DNA of 64,000 nt from Roseateles toxinivorans (GTDB taxonomy: Bacteria; Pseudomonadota; Gammaproteobacteria; Burkholderiales; Burkholderiaceae_C), in assembly GCF_004362525.1 (NCBI RefSeq), contig NZ_SNXS01000001.1, positions 46,422 through 110,421 on the forward strand, in the 5' to 3' direction. The notes below the pieces were generated by a model. It was not told the DNA's origin and made no database searches. It saw nothing but the letters and a program-made list of their open reading frames with translations. A program made the position numbers and the translations under genes. The first letter of the stretch is position 1, and every line of letters begins with the position of its first letter. Positions 21,418 to 29,791 of the stretch are shown here, piece by piece.

Positions 21418-21822
21418 TCAATCAAGCTTGGGCTTGATCAGCTTGAGACCCTTGAAGTAATCGCGAAAAAATCCTTCGTCGCTGGTGATCAGGCCGCTGC
21501 ACTGCAGCAGCGCATGGGCGCCAACGATGAAATCGGGAACGGTGCGCTCGCGGTGGCCGCCGCGCGAGCGGTAGCGGCGCTGCATCTCGCCGGCGCGGAT
21601 GGCGGCCTTCTGCTCGACGGCGCTGTAGCTGACGCCCATCTCCTCGAGCACCTGCATGGCCTGGTCGCCGTCCTGGAGCGAGGAGCAGACCTCGGACAGG
21701 ACCACGTCGCAGACGACGACAGGCCCATGCCCCAGGGCCTCGCGCAGTGCGGCCTCGGCCAGGTCGGCGCGCTCGCTGTTGCTGAGCAGGTCCACGAGCA
21801 CCGAGGAGTCGATGGCGATCAT
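21418..21822 (-). CDS. vapC: PIN-domain toxin, VapC family
   Basis: A 134-residue PIN-fold ribonuclease, the toxin half of a type II toxin-antitoxin pair. The four acidic metal-binding residues expected of the fold are present: Asp5 (IAIDSSVLVD), Glu44 (LSEVCSSL), Asp97 (TVPDFIVGAHAL) and Asp115 (ITSDEGFF). All being present suggests an active enzyme. VapC proteins usually cleave tRNA or rRNA, and the target here is unknown. The ATG lies 6 bases after the antitoxin stop, the usual tight operon. It sits between acnB and an exported-protein gene. Confidence 0.9.
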   Translation of the reverse strand: MIAIDSSVLVDLLSNSERADLAEAALREALGHGPVVVCDVVLSEVCSSLQDGDQAMQVLEEMGVSYSAVEQKAAIRAGEMQRRYRSRGGHRERTVPDFIVGAHALLQCSGLITSDEGFFRDYFKGLKLIKPKLD

Positions 21823-21828
21823 GCGGGC

Positions 21829-22074
21829 TCAGGTCTCGACAGGATCGCCGGGGGCGCGGCCACGGATGGCGCGCATCGCGTCATCGACCGAGGCAAAGCC
21901 ATCGAGCTTGAACTTGCCGCGGGCGCGGGTGATCGCGTCGTCGACGTTCTTGCGCAGGATGATGCGGCCGCCGTCCAGCTCGACCTTGAGCGTCGTGCCC
22001 TTGGTCAGGCCCAGTGCATCACGCACCGCCTTGGGCAGGGTGATCTGGCCGCGTTCGGCAACTGTGGCTTCCAT
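21829..22074 (-). CDS. vapB: AbrB/MazE-type antitoxin, VapB family
   Basis: An 81-residue protein. The N-terminal 45 residues form a SpoVT/AbrB swapped-hairpin DNA-binding domain (ERGQITLPKAVRDALGL...GTTLKVELDGGRIILRK). The C-terminal part is charged and probably wraps the VapC toxin. It is the first gene of the pair. Upstream lies a striking concentric operator (22083-22137), the likely site of autoregulation by VapB or the VapBC complex. Confidence 0.9.
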   Translation of the reverse strand: MEATVAERGQITLPKAVRDALGLTKGTTLKVELDGGRIILRKNVDDAITRARGKFKLDGFASVDDAMRAIRGRAPGDPVET

Positions 22075-22082
22075 GGTTCACT

Positions 22083-22137
22083 CCGGTATGGCGCGAAAAG
22101 TATGCATTGATTGTACATACTTTCAGATTCATACCGG
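22083..22137 (-). promoter_or_regulatory. Concentric four-half-site vapBC operator
   Basis: Two perfect 8-bp inverted repeats share one centre at base 22110. The inner one is AAAGTATG (22097-22104) / CATACTTT (22116-22123). The outer one is CCGGTATG (22083-22090) / CATACCGG (22130-22137). All four arms contain GTATG or CATAC, starting at 22086, 22100, 22116 and 22130. A TACAAT that could act as the -10 box of vapB lies at the centre (22110-22115, minus strand), so bound protein would block the promoter. Confidence 0.75.
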
Positions 22138-22181
22138 GGTTTGCCCGGATGATTTGCTGCCCGACCTCGGGCGTTGCAGCT

Positions 22182-22850
22182 TCAGCGTGTGGGAGTGATC
22201 ACCGGCGTGCCGGCGGCCACCACCGGCGGTGGCGCATCCGGCGTGGCGGTGCCGTCGGTGCCGGTGTTGGTGACGATATTGGTCGTGCTGCGCGGGCCGG
22301 TGGCGACAATGGGCCCGGTCACCGGGACGATGCCGATGCCGCTGCCGCCCGTGGGATTGGCCGCATTGGCGGCGATCAGGGCCCGCTGCTCGGAGTGGGT
22401 GCAGCTGTCCACCATGCGCTGGCCGATGCGGCTGTTCATCAGCATCGACTTGGTCGGGATCTGCAGCCACATCATGCCGTTGCGCTTGTCCTCCAGTCGC
22501 ACGGCGCCGGTGGTGGTGGGCTCGGGTGCCATGGTGAAGATCTGGTTCTTGAACAGCACCTGGAACAGGCCGGCGCGCTGCGGATGCGGCACGACTTTGA
22601 CGGTCTGATTGAACTCGCACTGGGCGTCGCCATGGTTGACGCGCTGCGCGGCGGCGAGCTGATCCTCGGACAGCACCTCGTCCTCCACCGCTGCCGCCAC
22701 CGGGGCAGCGACGGGAACAGGGGCCTTCTTGGCTACCGGGCGCTGGCGCTTGGGCGCAGGCGTGTCCTTGACGGCGGCCGCGGCCCAGGCCGTGTTCAGC
22801 TGCAGGGCGGCGAGCAGGGCGGCAAGCGCGATAAGAGTGGGTTTCGTCAT
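22182..22850 (-). CDS. Exported hypothetical protein with Ala/Pro-rich linker
   Basis: A 222-residue protein with a signal peptide (TKPTLIALAALLAALQL, cleavage probably after TAWA). An Ala/Pro/Lys linker follows, then a conserved-looking domain of about residues 65-160 with two Cys (AQCEFNQTVKVVPHP and MVDSCTHSEQRALIAANAA) that could form a disulfide, and a low-complexity Gly/Thr/Pro tail. I do not recognise the family. ATG 22850 begins the signal peptide, and the longer frame upstream lacks one. It lies between vapBC and the citE-like lyase. Confidence 0.7.
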   Translation of the reverse strand: MTKPTLIALAALLAALQLNTAWAAAAVKDTPAPKRQRPVAKKAPVPVAAPVAAAVEDEVLSEDQLAAAQRVNHGDAQCEFNQTVKVVPHPQRAGLFQVLFKNQIFTMAPEPTTTGAVRLEDKRNGMMWLQIPTKSMLMNSRIGQRMVDSCTHSEQRALIAANAANPTGGSGIGIVPVTGPIVATGPRSTTNIVTNTGTDGTATPDAPPPVVAAGTPVITPTR

Positions 22851-22931
22851 GATTTGTCTGCGGGGGCAGTCTTGCGTTGGCTTGCCAACAATTGTGCGGG
22901 TGATTGGAAACCCTCTTGTGACGATTTGCAA

Positions 22932-23948
22932 TCAGGGCTTGCCATCGAAATAGGCCACCCGCACCTCGGCCGGCAGCGGCTGGCCGGTGCGGTGGGCTCG
23001 TTCCAGCAACTGCCAGAAGTAGCGGAAGCTGGCCCGGTCGTGCAGGGTGTCCTGGTTGCCATGGCGGTGGCTGATCGGCGCCCAGTGGGCGGCCTGGGCG
23101 GCCTGGATGATCTCGATCGCTTCGTCGATCTCGGCCGCACTCGGCGCGAAGGCGTCGATGATGGGCTGGATCTGCGCCGGGTGGATGCTCCACATGCGCA
23201 TATAGCCGAACTCGCGCGAGGCTTTGGTGGCCGCGGCCTCGATCGCGTGCTTGTCCTTGAACTCGGTCACCACGCAGTGAGAGGGCGTCTTGCCATGGCC
23301 GTGGGCGGCGGCGGCAATCTCCAGCTTGGCGCGTACCACCAGCGGATGGGTGAACTGGCCGTGAGCGCCCATCGCCGTCTTAGGGATGGCGCCGCGATGG
23401 GCGGAGACAAAATCCATCAAGCCAAACGACAGCGACTGGATGCGCGGCTCGGCGGCAATGGCCTGCACCTCGCGCAGCGCGCCGTGCGTCTCGATCAGCA
23501 CATGAACGGGCAGCTCATGGCCCTTGCCATGGGCACGGACGGCTTCTGCGATATGCGCCAAGGCCTGCTGCACATCGGCCAGCCCCTGCGGTTTGGGCAC
23601 CATCAGATAGGCCAGGCGGTCGCCGGTGCGGGAGATCAGCGTGTCCACATCGTCGGCAAAGGCCGGGTGATCGACCGGGTGCACGCGCGCGCCGACGCGG
23701 CCATGGCGGTTCTCGGCGCCGCCCACCATCTCAGCCACCATGCGCACATGCTCGGCCTCGCCGCCGATAGGCGCGCCGTCTTCGCAGTCCAGCGTGATGT
23801 CGAACACCGGGCCCAACTCGGCCTGCAGTTCCAGGCTCTTGCGCATGCGCGCCTCGACGCCGCAGTAGTGGTCGCACACCGGCAAGGTGGTGGCGGCGTC
23901 GCCGTCTTCGAACAGAGCGTCGCGGGGATGTAACGAGGTCGTGGTCAC
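22932..23948 (-). CDS. HpcH/HpaI aldolase / citrate lyase beta-like CoA-ester lyase
   Basis: A 338-residue TIM-barrel protein of the HpcH/HpaI-CitE superfamily, closest in look to the L-malyl-CoA/citramalyl-CoA lyase-like group. Family signatures include DITLDCEDGAP (metal-binding acidic residues), RVHPVDHPAF, VHVLIETHGALREV and MRMWSIHPAQIQPI. The start is GTG 23948, as no ATG fits the expected N-terminus. It lies downstream of mdh on the same strand, with a strong stem-loop between. The context suggests a role linked to malate or glyoxylate metabolism, but the substrate is not proven. Confidence 0.85.
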   Translation of the reverse strand: MTTTSLHPRDALFEDGDAATTLPVCDHYCGVEARMRKSLELQAELGPVFDITLDCEDGAPIGGEAEHVRMVAEMVGGAENRHGRVGARVHPVDHPAFADDVDTLISRTGDRLAYLMVPKPQGLADVQQALAHIAEAVRAHGKGHELPVHVLIETHGALREVQAIAAEPRIQSLSFGLMDFVSAHRGAIPKTAMGAHGQFTHPLVVRAKLEIAAAAHGHGKTPSHCVVTEFKDKHAIEAAATKASREFGYMRMWSIHPAQIQPIIDAFAPSAAEIDEAIEIIQAAQAAHWAPISHRHGNQDTLHDRASFRYFWQLLERAHRTGQPLPAEVRVAYFDGKP

Positions 23949-23969
23949 TTTTTTGCGAGTCCAGATGCG

Positions 23970-24003
23970 GCAAGAGCCGTCATGTTGCCATGACGGCTCT
24001 TGC
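23970..24003. repeat. 15-bp perfect stem-loop between mdh and citE-like gene
   Basis: GCAAGAGCCGTCATG and CATGACGGCTCTTGC form a perfect 15-bp stem with a TTGC loop, 25 bases after the mdh stop. No T-run follows closely on the minus strand. It may be a Rho-dependent stop, a processing site or an mRNA-stabilising element. Confidence 0.7.
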
Positions 24004-24028
24004 GGATTTACAACAAAAATTCAGCGGA

Positions 24029-25015
24029 TCACAGCAGGTGCTTCACGCCGTCCTGCTCGCCCTGCAGCTCGGCCAGGGTCTTGTTGATGCACTCTTGCGA
24101 GAAGGCATCGATCTCCAGGCCAGCCACGATCTTGTACTCGCCGCCTTCGCAGGTGACGGGGTAGCCGAACATGACTTCCTTCGGGATGCCGTATTCGCCG
24201 TTCGACGGGATGCCCATCGTCACCCACTTGCCGTTGGTGCCCAGGGCCCAGTCGCGCATATGGTCGATGGCGGCATTGGCGGCCGAGGCGGCTGACGACA
24301 GGCCGCGCGCTTCGATGATGGCGGCGCCGCGCTTGCCGACGGTGGGCAGGAACACGTCCTTGTTCCAGACCTGGTCGTTGATCATGTCCTTGACCGAGGC
24401 GCCGTCGATGGTGGCGTAGCGGTAATCGGCATACATCGTCGGCGAGTGGTTGCCCCACACGGCCAGCTTCTCGATGGACGAGACCGGCTTGCCTGTCTTG
24501 GCGGCGATCTGGCTCAGGGCACGGTTGTGGTCCAGGCGCAGCATGGCGGTGAAGTTCTTGGCCGGCAGATCCGGGGCCGACTTCATCGCGATATAGGCAT
24601 TGGTGTTGGCCGGGTTGCCGACCACCAGTACCTTGACGTTGCGCGAGGCCACGGCATTCAGGGCCTTGCCCTGGGCGGTGAAAATCTGGCCATTGATGGC
24701 CAGCAGCTCGGCACGCTCCATGCCGGCCTTGCGGGGCATCGAACCGACCAGCAGCGCGTAGTCGGTGTCCTTGAAAGCGGTCATCGGGTCGCTGTGCGCT
24801 TCCATGCCCACCAGCAGCGGGAAGGCGCAGTCTTCCAACTCCATCATCACGCCCTTGAGCGCCTTCTGCGGGCCCTCGACCGGAACTTCCAGCAGTTGCA
24901 GGATGACGGGCTGGTCCTTGCCCAGCATTTCGCCGGAGGCGATGCGGAACAGCAGGGCGTAGCCGATCTGGCCAGCGGCGCCGGTGACGGCGACGCGAAC
25001 GGGTTTCTTGCTCAT
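24029..25015 (-). CDS. mdh: Malate dehydrogenase
   Basis: NAD-dependent oxidation of malate to oxaloacetate in the TCA cycle. The 328-residue protein has the Rossmann motif [21 protein letters not shown] at its N-terminus, the NPANTNA loop, and the catalytic-His segment [15 protein letters not shown]. It belongs to the type common in Burkholderiales that resembles cytosolic malate dehydrogenase. ATG 25015 has GGAG upstream. It is divergent from gntR, and the intergenic palindrome at 25175-25190 may control it too. Confidence 0.97.
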   Translation of the reverse strand: MSKKPVRVAVTGAAGQIGYALLFRIASGEMLGKDQPVILQLLEVPVEGPQKALKGVMMELEDCAFPLLVGMEAHSDPMTAFKDTDYALLVGSMPRKAGMERAELLAINGQIFTAQGKALNAVASRNVKVLVVGNPANTNAYIAMKSAPDLPAKNFTAMLRLDHNRALSQIAAKTGKPVSSIEKLAVWGNHSPTMYADYRYATIDGASVKDMINDQVWNKDVFLPTVGKRGAAIIEARGLSSAASAANAAIDHMRDWALGTNGKWVTMGIPSNGEYGIPKEVMFGYPVTCEGGEYKIVAGLEIDAFSQECINKTLAELQGEQDGVKHLL

Positions 25016-25174
25016 GAGAAGGCTCCTAAAGCGTGGGGATGGAGAGAGGGAAGGACAGAAATTGCTTGAAATTGGGCGCAGGCATGGAGTGGATTTTCCA
25101 GGCTGGACAGCCCGCAAGTGTAGGGCAGAGCAAGGGAGAACCCGAAGTGAAAAGCCTGATTCGGCTCAATCCTA

Positions 25175-25190
25175 TGTCTTATATAAGACA
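25175..25190. promoter_or_regulatory. 16-bp palindrome, probable GntR operator
   Basis: TGTCTTATATAAGACA is a perfect palindrome located 22 bases before the gntR start (25213) and 160 bases before the mdh start. Length and symmetry fit a GntR dimer site, and its position over the likely gntR promoter suggests autorepression. No second perfect copy was found upstream of sdhC or acnB. Confidence 0.75.
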
Positions 25191-25212
25191 AAAAGGGCCG
25201 GCCTGTGGTGCA

Positions 25213-25992
25213 ATGCGCGCCATGGCCCCTCCCAACTCCTCACTGCTCGACGCCGAAGCGCAGGCCGGCGCTGCCGGGCCCAATTTCAGCCCGCTTTACA
25301 AGCAGATCAAGGGCTTGCTGACGCGCAGCCTGCAGTCGAGTGAATGGAAACCCGGCGAGGCGATTCCCAGCGAGATGGAGCTGGCCGCCCGCTACAAGGT
25401 CAGCCAGGGCACGGTGCGCAAGGCCATCGACGAGTTGGCGGCCGAGAACCTGCTCGTGCGCCGCCAGGGCAAGGGCACCTTTGTTGCCACTCACGCCGAG
25501 CAGAAGATCCAGTACCGCTTTCTGCGCCTGACGCCCGATGTCGGCGCGGGGCCAGGGCTTGAGCGCCAGCTGCTGGATTGCCGCCGCGTGCGCGCCCCGG
25601 CCGAGGTGGCGCGGTCGCTGGGCCTGCGCACCGGCGACGCGATGGTGCAGGTGCGGCGCATGCTGCACGCGAGCGGCGTGCCGGTGGTGCTGGATGAGAT
25701 CTGGCTGCCCGGCCATCTGTTCAAGGGACTTACCGCCGAGCGCTTGAACGAACACCGCGGCCCGATGTATGGCCTGTTCGAGACCGAATTCGGGGTGCGC
25801 ATGATACGGGCGGAAGAAAAAATCCGCGCCGTGGCCGCCGATGCCCTCAGTGCCGAGCTGCTGCAGGTGCCGCCGGGCAGCCCCTTGCTCAGCGTTGAGC
25901 GCCTATCGCACACCTATCATGACCGGCCGGTGGAGCTGCGCCGCGGGCTTTACAACACCTCCGGACACTTCTATCGCAATGAACTGAGCTGA
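25213..25992 (+). CDS. GntR/HutC-family transcriptional regulator
   Basis: A 259-residue regulator. The winged helix is at about residues 28-92 (YKVSQGTVRKAIDELAAENLLVRRQGKGTF), and a UTRA ligand-binding domain of the HutC type follows to the end. ATG 25213 or 25222 is likely, since the frame is open further upstream but would run across the palindromic operator. It sits between mdh and sdhC, so it probably senses a TCA-related metabolite and controls these genes (inference from context). Confidence 0.92.
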   Translation: MRAMAPPNSSLLDAEAQAGAAGPNFSPLYKQIKGLLTRSLQSSEWKPGEAIPSEMELAARYKVSQGTVRKAIDELAAENLLVRRQGKGTFVATHAEQKIQYRFLRLTPDVGAGPGLERQLLDCRRVRAPAEVARSLGLRTGDAMVQVRRMLHASGVPVVLDEIWLPGHLFKGLTAERLNEHRGPMYGLFETEFGVRMIRAEEKIRAVAADALSAELLQVPPGSPLLSVERLSHTYHDRPVELRRGLYNTSGHFYRNELS

Positions 25993-26097
25993 AGCTGACG
26001 CCGGCGTGGTGTGCAAATCACGTCATTGCGTCGAGCAAGGGTGCTGCATTGCAATAAAATCATCGGGTTTCATCGGATTACATAAAAAAGGCGAAGC

Positions 26098-26520
26098 ATG
26101 GCTGCAACTCAAAAACAAAGACCGGGAACCATGCGTCTGATCGACGCCTTGCAGTACCGTCTGCCACTGGCCGGGGTGGTCTCCATCCTGCATCGCGCCA
26201 GCGGCATGCTGATGTTCCTCCTGATGCCCTTCATCATCTGGATGTTCGACACCAGCCTCTCGACAGAGATCTCCTACGATCAATTCACCAACGCCTTCGT
26301 GGCCGGCATCGGCTTCCTGCCGGGCTGGTTCATCAAGCTGGTCTGCCTGGGTCTGATCTGGGCCTATCTGCACCACTTCATTGCCGGCGTGCGCCATCTG
26401 TGGATGGACATGACTCACAGCGTCAGCAAGGAGCAGGGCCGCTCCAGCGCCGTCGTCACCTTGGGCTCTAGCCTGCTGCTGACCGCAGCGCTGGGTGCCA
26501 AGCTGTTCGGCCTGTACTGA
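26098..26520 (+). CDS. sdhC: Succinate dehydrogenase cytochrome b556 subunit
   Basis: Membrane anchor subunit of complex II, binding heme b and quinone with SdhD. The protein has 140 residues and three hydrophobic segments. The N-terminal signature RLIDALQYRLPLAGVVSILHR is typical, with His in SILHRASG and a second in the LHHFIAGVRHLWMD region that can ligate heme. It is the first gene of sdhCDAB and starts about 105 bases after the gntR stop. That gap includes an AT-rich stretch (TGCAATAAAAT) that could hold the promoter. Confidence 0.95.
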   Translation: MAATQKQRPGTMRLIDALQYRLPLAGVVSILHRASGMLMFLLMPFIIWMFDTSLSTEISYDQFTNAFVAGIGFLPGWFIKLVCLGLIWAYLHHFIAGVRHLWMDMTHSVSKEQGRSSAVVTLGSSLLLTAALGAKLFGLY

Positions 26521-26540
26521 ATCACGAAGGAAGAGGACGT

Positions 26541-26903
26541 ATGAATCCCAATTTTGGTTCCAAGCGCCTGGTCGTCGGCGCCCACTACGGTGCCCGCGAC
26601 TGGCTCGCGCAGCGCGTCACCGCGGTGCTGATGGCCCTGTTCACGATCGTCGTGCTGGCCCAGGTCCTGATGCCTGGCGCACTGGGCTACGACCGCTGGG
26701 CGGGCATTTTTTCGCAGCAATGGATGAAGTTTCTGACCTTCGTCACGATTGTTGCCTTGCTTTATCACGCGTGGGTAGGCATGCGTGACATCTGGATGGA
26801 CTATGTGCAGCACGTCGGCGTTCGCCTGGTGATGCATGTGTTCACCCTTGTTTGGTTGGTGGGTTGTGCCGGCTGGGCGATCCAAGTGCTGTGGAGACTG
26901 TGA
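26541..26903 (+). CDS. sdhD: Succinate dehydrogenase hydrophobic membrane anchor subunit
   Basis: Second membrane subunit of complex II, 120 residues with three membrane spans. Conserved features are KRLVVGAHYGARDWLAQRVTA at the N-terminus and LYHAWVGMRDIWMDYVQ in the middle, whose His is a heme-ligand candidate. The ribosome-binding site GGAAGAGGA precedes ATG 26541. The stop TGA shares its last base with the sdhA start (TGATG), so translation is probably coupled. Confidence 0.95.
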   Translation: MNPNFGSKRLVVGAHYGARDWLAQRVTAVLMALFTIVVLAQVLMPGALGYDRWAGIFSQQWMKFLTFVTIVALLYHAWVGMRDIWMDYVQHVGVRLVMHVFTLVWLVGCAGWAIQVLWRL

Positions 26904-28699
26904 TGACGGTGGCAACGACTATCCCTAAGCGTAAATTCGATGTGGTCATCGTCGGAGCCGGTGGCTCTGGCATGCGTGCCTCGCTGCAGCTGTCGCTGGC
27001 CGGCCTGAATGTGGCCGTGCTGTCCAAGGTCTTCCCGACCCGCTCGCACACGGTGGCCGCCCAAGGCGGCATCGGCGCCTCGCTGGGCAATATGAGCGAG
27101 GACAACTGGCACTATCACTTCTTCGACACCGTCAAGGGTTCGGACTGGCTCGGTGACCAGGACGCGATCGAATATATGTGCCGCGAAGCGCCCAAGGTCG
27201 TCTACGAGCTCGAGCATTTCGGCATGCCCTTCGACCGCAACCCGGACGGCACCATCTATCAGCGCCCGTTCGGTGGCCACACGGCCAACTACGGCGAGAA
27301 GCCGGTGCAGCGCGCCTGCGCCGCCGCCGACCGCACCGGCCACGCGATGCTGCACACGTTGTACCAGCAGAACGTCAAGGCGCGCACCCAGTTCTTCGTC
27401 GAGTGGATGGCGCTGGACCTGATACGCGACGCCGAGGGCGATGTCGTCGGCGTGACCGCGCTGGAGATGGAAACCGGCGAGCTGCACATCATGGAAGCCA
27501 AGACCGTGTTGCTGGCCACCGGTGGGGCAGGGCGCATCTTCGCGGCTTCGACCAATGCCTTCATCAACACCGGTGACGGCCTGGGCATGGCGGCCCGTGC
27601 CGGCATTCCGCTGGAGGACATGGAGTTCTGGCAGTTCCACCCGACCGGCGTGCACAACGCCGGCGTGCTGCTGACCGAAGGCTGCCGCGGCGAGGGCGCG
27701 ATCCTGCGCAACGTCAATGGCGAGCGCTTCATGGAGCGCTATGCACCGACCCTGAAAGACCTGGCCCCGCGCGATTTCGTCTCGCGCTGCATGGACCAGG
27801 AGATCAAGGAAGGCCGTGGCTGCGGTCCGAACAAGGACTACATCCAGCTGGACATGACCCACCTCGGCGGCGAGACCATCATGAAGCGCCTGCCCAGCGT
27901 GTTCGAGATCGGTCACAACTTCGCCAACGTCGACATCACAAAGGAACCGATCCCCGTGGTGCCGACCATCCACTACCAGATGGGTGGCATCCCGACCAAT
28001 ATCCATGGTCAGGTGGTCGTGCCCAAGGACGGCCAGCCCAACACGGTGGTCAACGGTCTGTACGCGGTCGGCGAATGCGCCTGCGTCAGCGTGCACGGCG
28101 CGAATCGCCTGGGCACCAACTCGCTGCTGGACCTGCTGGTGTTCGGCCGTGCGGCCGGCAACCACATCGTCGATTCGGGCCTGAAGGGCAAGACGCACAA
28201 GCCGCTGCCGCTTGACGCCGGCGAGCAGTCGGCCGCCCGCGTGGCCCGTCTGGACAGCAGCAACTCCGGTGAGTACGCACAGGACGTGGCCAACGATCTG
28301 CGCAACGCGATGCAGCGTCATGCCGGCGTGTTCCGCACCCAGGCCATGCTCAACGAGGGCGTGAGCCAGATCGCCGAGATCGCAAAGCGGGTGAAGAACA
28401 TCACCTTGAAGGACAAGTCCAAGGTCTTCAACACCGCCCGCATCGAGGCGCTGGAGGTCGAGAACCTGATCGAGGCGGCGCAGGCGACCATCGTGTCGGC
28501 CGCGGCCCGCACCGAGAGCCGCGGCGCGCACACGGTCGACGACTATGCCGACAGCCCCGAGTTCCCGAACGGCCGCAATGACAAGCAGTGGATGAAGCAC
28601 ACGCTGTGGTATTCCGAAGGCAACCGCCTGGACTACAAGCCGGTGAACCTGAAGCCGCTGACGGCTGAATCGATTCCGCCCAAAGTGCGCACGTTCTGA
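26903..28699 (+). CDS. sdhA: Succinate dehydrogenase flavoprotein subunit
   Basis: Catalytic subunit that oxidises succinate to fumarate. The 598-residue protein has the FAD-binding motif VVIVGAGGSGMRASL near residues 14-28, and His49 in TRSHTVAAQGG is the covalent FAD attachment site. Substrate-binding residues lie in the conserved FHPTG and HYQMGGIPTN regions. ATG 26903 overlaps the sdhD stop by one base. Earlier in-frame codons belong to the sdhD region and are not used. Confidence 0.98.
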   Translation: MTVATTIPKRKFDVVIVGAGGSGMRASLQLSLAGLNVAVLSKVFPTRSHTVAAQGGIGASLGNMSEDNWHYHFFDTVKGSDWLGDQDAIEYMCREAPKVVYELEHFGMPFDRNPDGTIYQRPFGGHTANYGEKPVQRACAAADRTGHAMLHTLYQQNVKARTQFFVEWMALDLIRDAEGDVVGVTALEMETGELHIMEAKTVLLATGGAGRIFAASTNAFINTGDGLGMAARAGIPLEDMEFWQFHPTGVHNAGVLLTEGCRGEGAILRNVNGERFMERYAPTLKDLAPRDFVSRCMDQEIKEGRGCGPNKDYIQLDMTHLGGETIMKRLPSVFEIGHNFANVDITKEPIPVVPTIHYQMGGIPTNIHGQVVVPKDGQPNTVVNGLYAVGECACVSVHGANRLGTNSLLDLLVFGRAAGNHIVDSGLKGKTHKPLPLDAGEQSAARVARLDSSNSGEYAQDVANDLRNAMQRHAGVFRTQAMLNEGVSQIAEIAKRVKNITLKDKSKVFNTARIEALEVENLIEAAQATIVSAAARTESRGAHTVDDYADSPEFPNGRNDKQWMKHTLWYSEGNRLDYKPVNLKPLTAESIPPKVRTF

Positions 28700-28740
28700 C
28701 GAGTGCTGAGAGCGAAGCCCGAACATACCTAGGAATTCAA

Positions 28741-29445
28741 ATGACCAAGCGCACCTTCCAGATTTACCGCTACGACCCGGACAAGGATGCCAAGCCCTAT
28801 ATGCAGACGCTGGAGGTCGAACTGGACGGCTCCGAGCGCATGCTGCTGGACGCCCTGGGCAAGCTCAAGGCGGTGGACCCGACCTTGAGCTTCCGCCGCA
28901 GCTGCCGCGAAGGCGTGTGCGGCTCGGACGCGATGAACATCAATGGCAAGAACGGTCTGGCCTGCCTGACCAATATGCTGACCCTGCCGGGCACCATCGT
29001 GTTGAAGCCGCTGCCAGGTCTGCCCGTGATCCGCGACCTGATCGTGGACATGACGCAGTTCTTCAAGCAGTACAACTCGATCAAGCCCTACCTCGTCAAC
29101 GACACGCCTCCGCCCGACAAGGAGCGTCTGCAGCTGCCCGTCGAGCGCGACGAGCTCAACGGCCTGTACGAGTGCATCCTGTGCGCCAGCTGCTCGACCG
29201 CCTGCCCCAGCTTCTGGTGGAACCCGGACAAGTTCGTCGGCCCGGCCGGTCTGCTGCAGGCCTACCGCTTCATCGCCGACAGCCGCGACCAGGCCACCGG
29301 CGAGCGCCTGGATAATCTTGAAGATCCGTACCGCCTGTTCCGCTGCCACACCATCATGAATTGCGTGGACGTCTGCCCCAAGGGCCTGAACCCCAGCAAG
29401 GCGATCGGCAAGATCAAAGAGCTGATGGTCAGGCGCGCGGTCTAA
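28741..29445 (+). CDS. sdhB: Succinate dehydrogenase iron-sulfur subunit
   Basis: Electron-transfer subunit of complex II, 234 residues. The N-terminal ferredoxin domain has [2Fe-2S] ligands in SCREGVCGSDAM and the Cys in NGLACLTN. The C-terminal domain has CILCASCSTACP and CHTIMNCVDVCPKGLNP for the [4Fe-4S] and [3Fe-4S] clusters. It follows sdhA by 41 bases in the operon. Confidence 0.98.
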   Translation: MTKRTFQIYRYDPDKDAKPYMQTLEVELDGSERMLLDALGKLKAVDPTLSFRRSCREGVCGSDAMNINGKNGLACLTNMLTLPGTIVLKPLPGLPVIRDLIVDMTQFFKQYNSIKPYLVNDTPPPDKERLQLPVERDELNGLYECILCASCSTACPSFWWNPDKFVGPAGLLQAYRFIADSRDQATGERLDNLEDPYRLFRCHTIMNCVDVCPKGLNPSKAIGKIKELMVRRAV

Positions 29446-29479
29446 GCCACACCACCACCGGGATCACGCAGTACCCACC

Positions 29480-29791
29480 ATGGATACCCTTCTGAGTGAG
29501 CGGTCATTGAGCAAACTGCGCTGGCGTTGCCGGCGCGGCCTGCTAGAAAACGATCTGCTGATAGAGCGGTTCTTCAATACCTATGCCCATACGCTGACCG
29601 AGGCGCAGGGGCAGGGCATGAATACCTTGATGGAACTGGCCGACAACGACCTGCTGGACCTGCTGCTGTCGCGCAAGGAGCCCGGCCCCGAGTTGGACTT
29701 GCCCGAAGTTCGTGAGGTGCTGGGCATGCTCAAGCCTGTATCTCATCCGTCATTCCCCCCGATACCACGAACCCCAGAGGAATCAATATGA
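29480..29791 (+). CDS. sdhE: FAD assembly factor SdhE (succinate dehydrogenase assembly factor 2 family)
   Basis: A 103-residue helical protein that promotes covalent flavinylation of SdhA. The family RGxxE motif is present as [15 protein letters not shown] near residue 18. It lies between sdhB and gltA, the usual Burkholderiales order. The stop overlaps the gltA start by four bases (ATGA), suggesting translational coupling. Confidence 0.93.
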   Translation: MDTLLSERSLSKLRWRCRRGLLENDLLIERFFNTYAHTLTEAQGQGMNTLMELADNDLLDLLLSRKEPGPELDLPEVREVLGMLKPVSHPSFPPIPRTPEESI

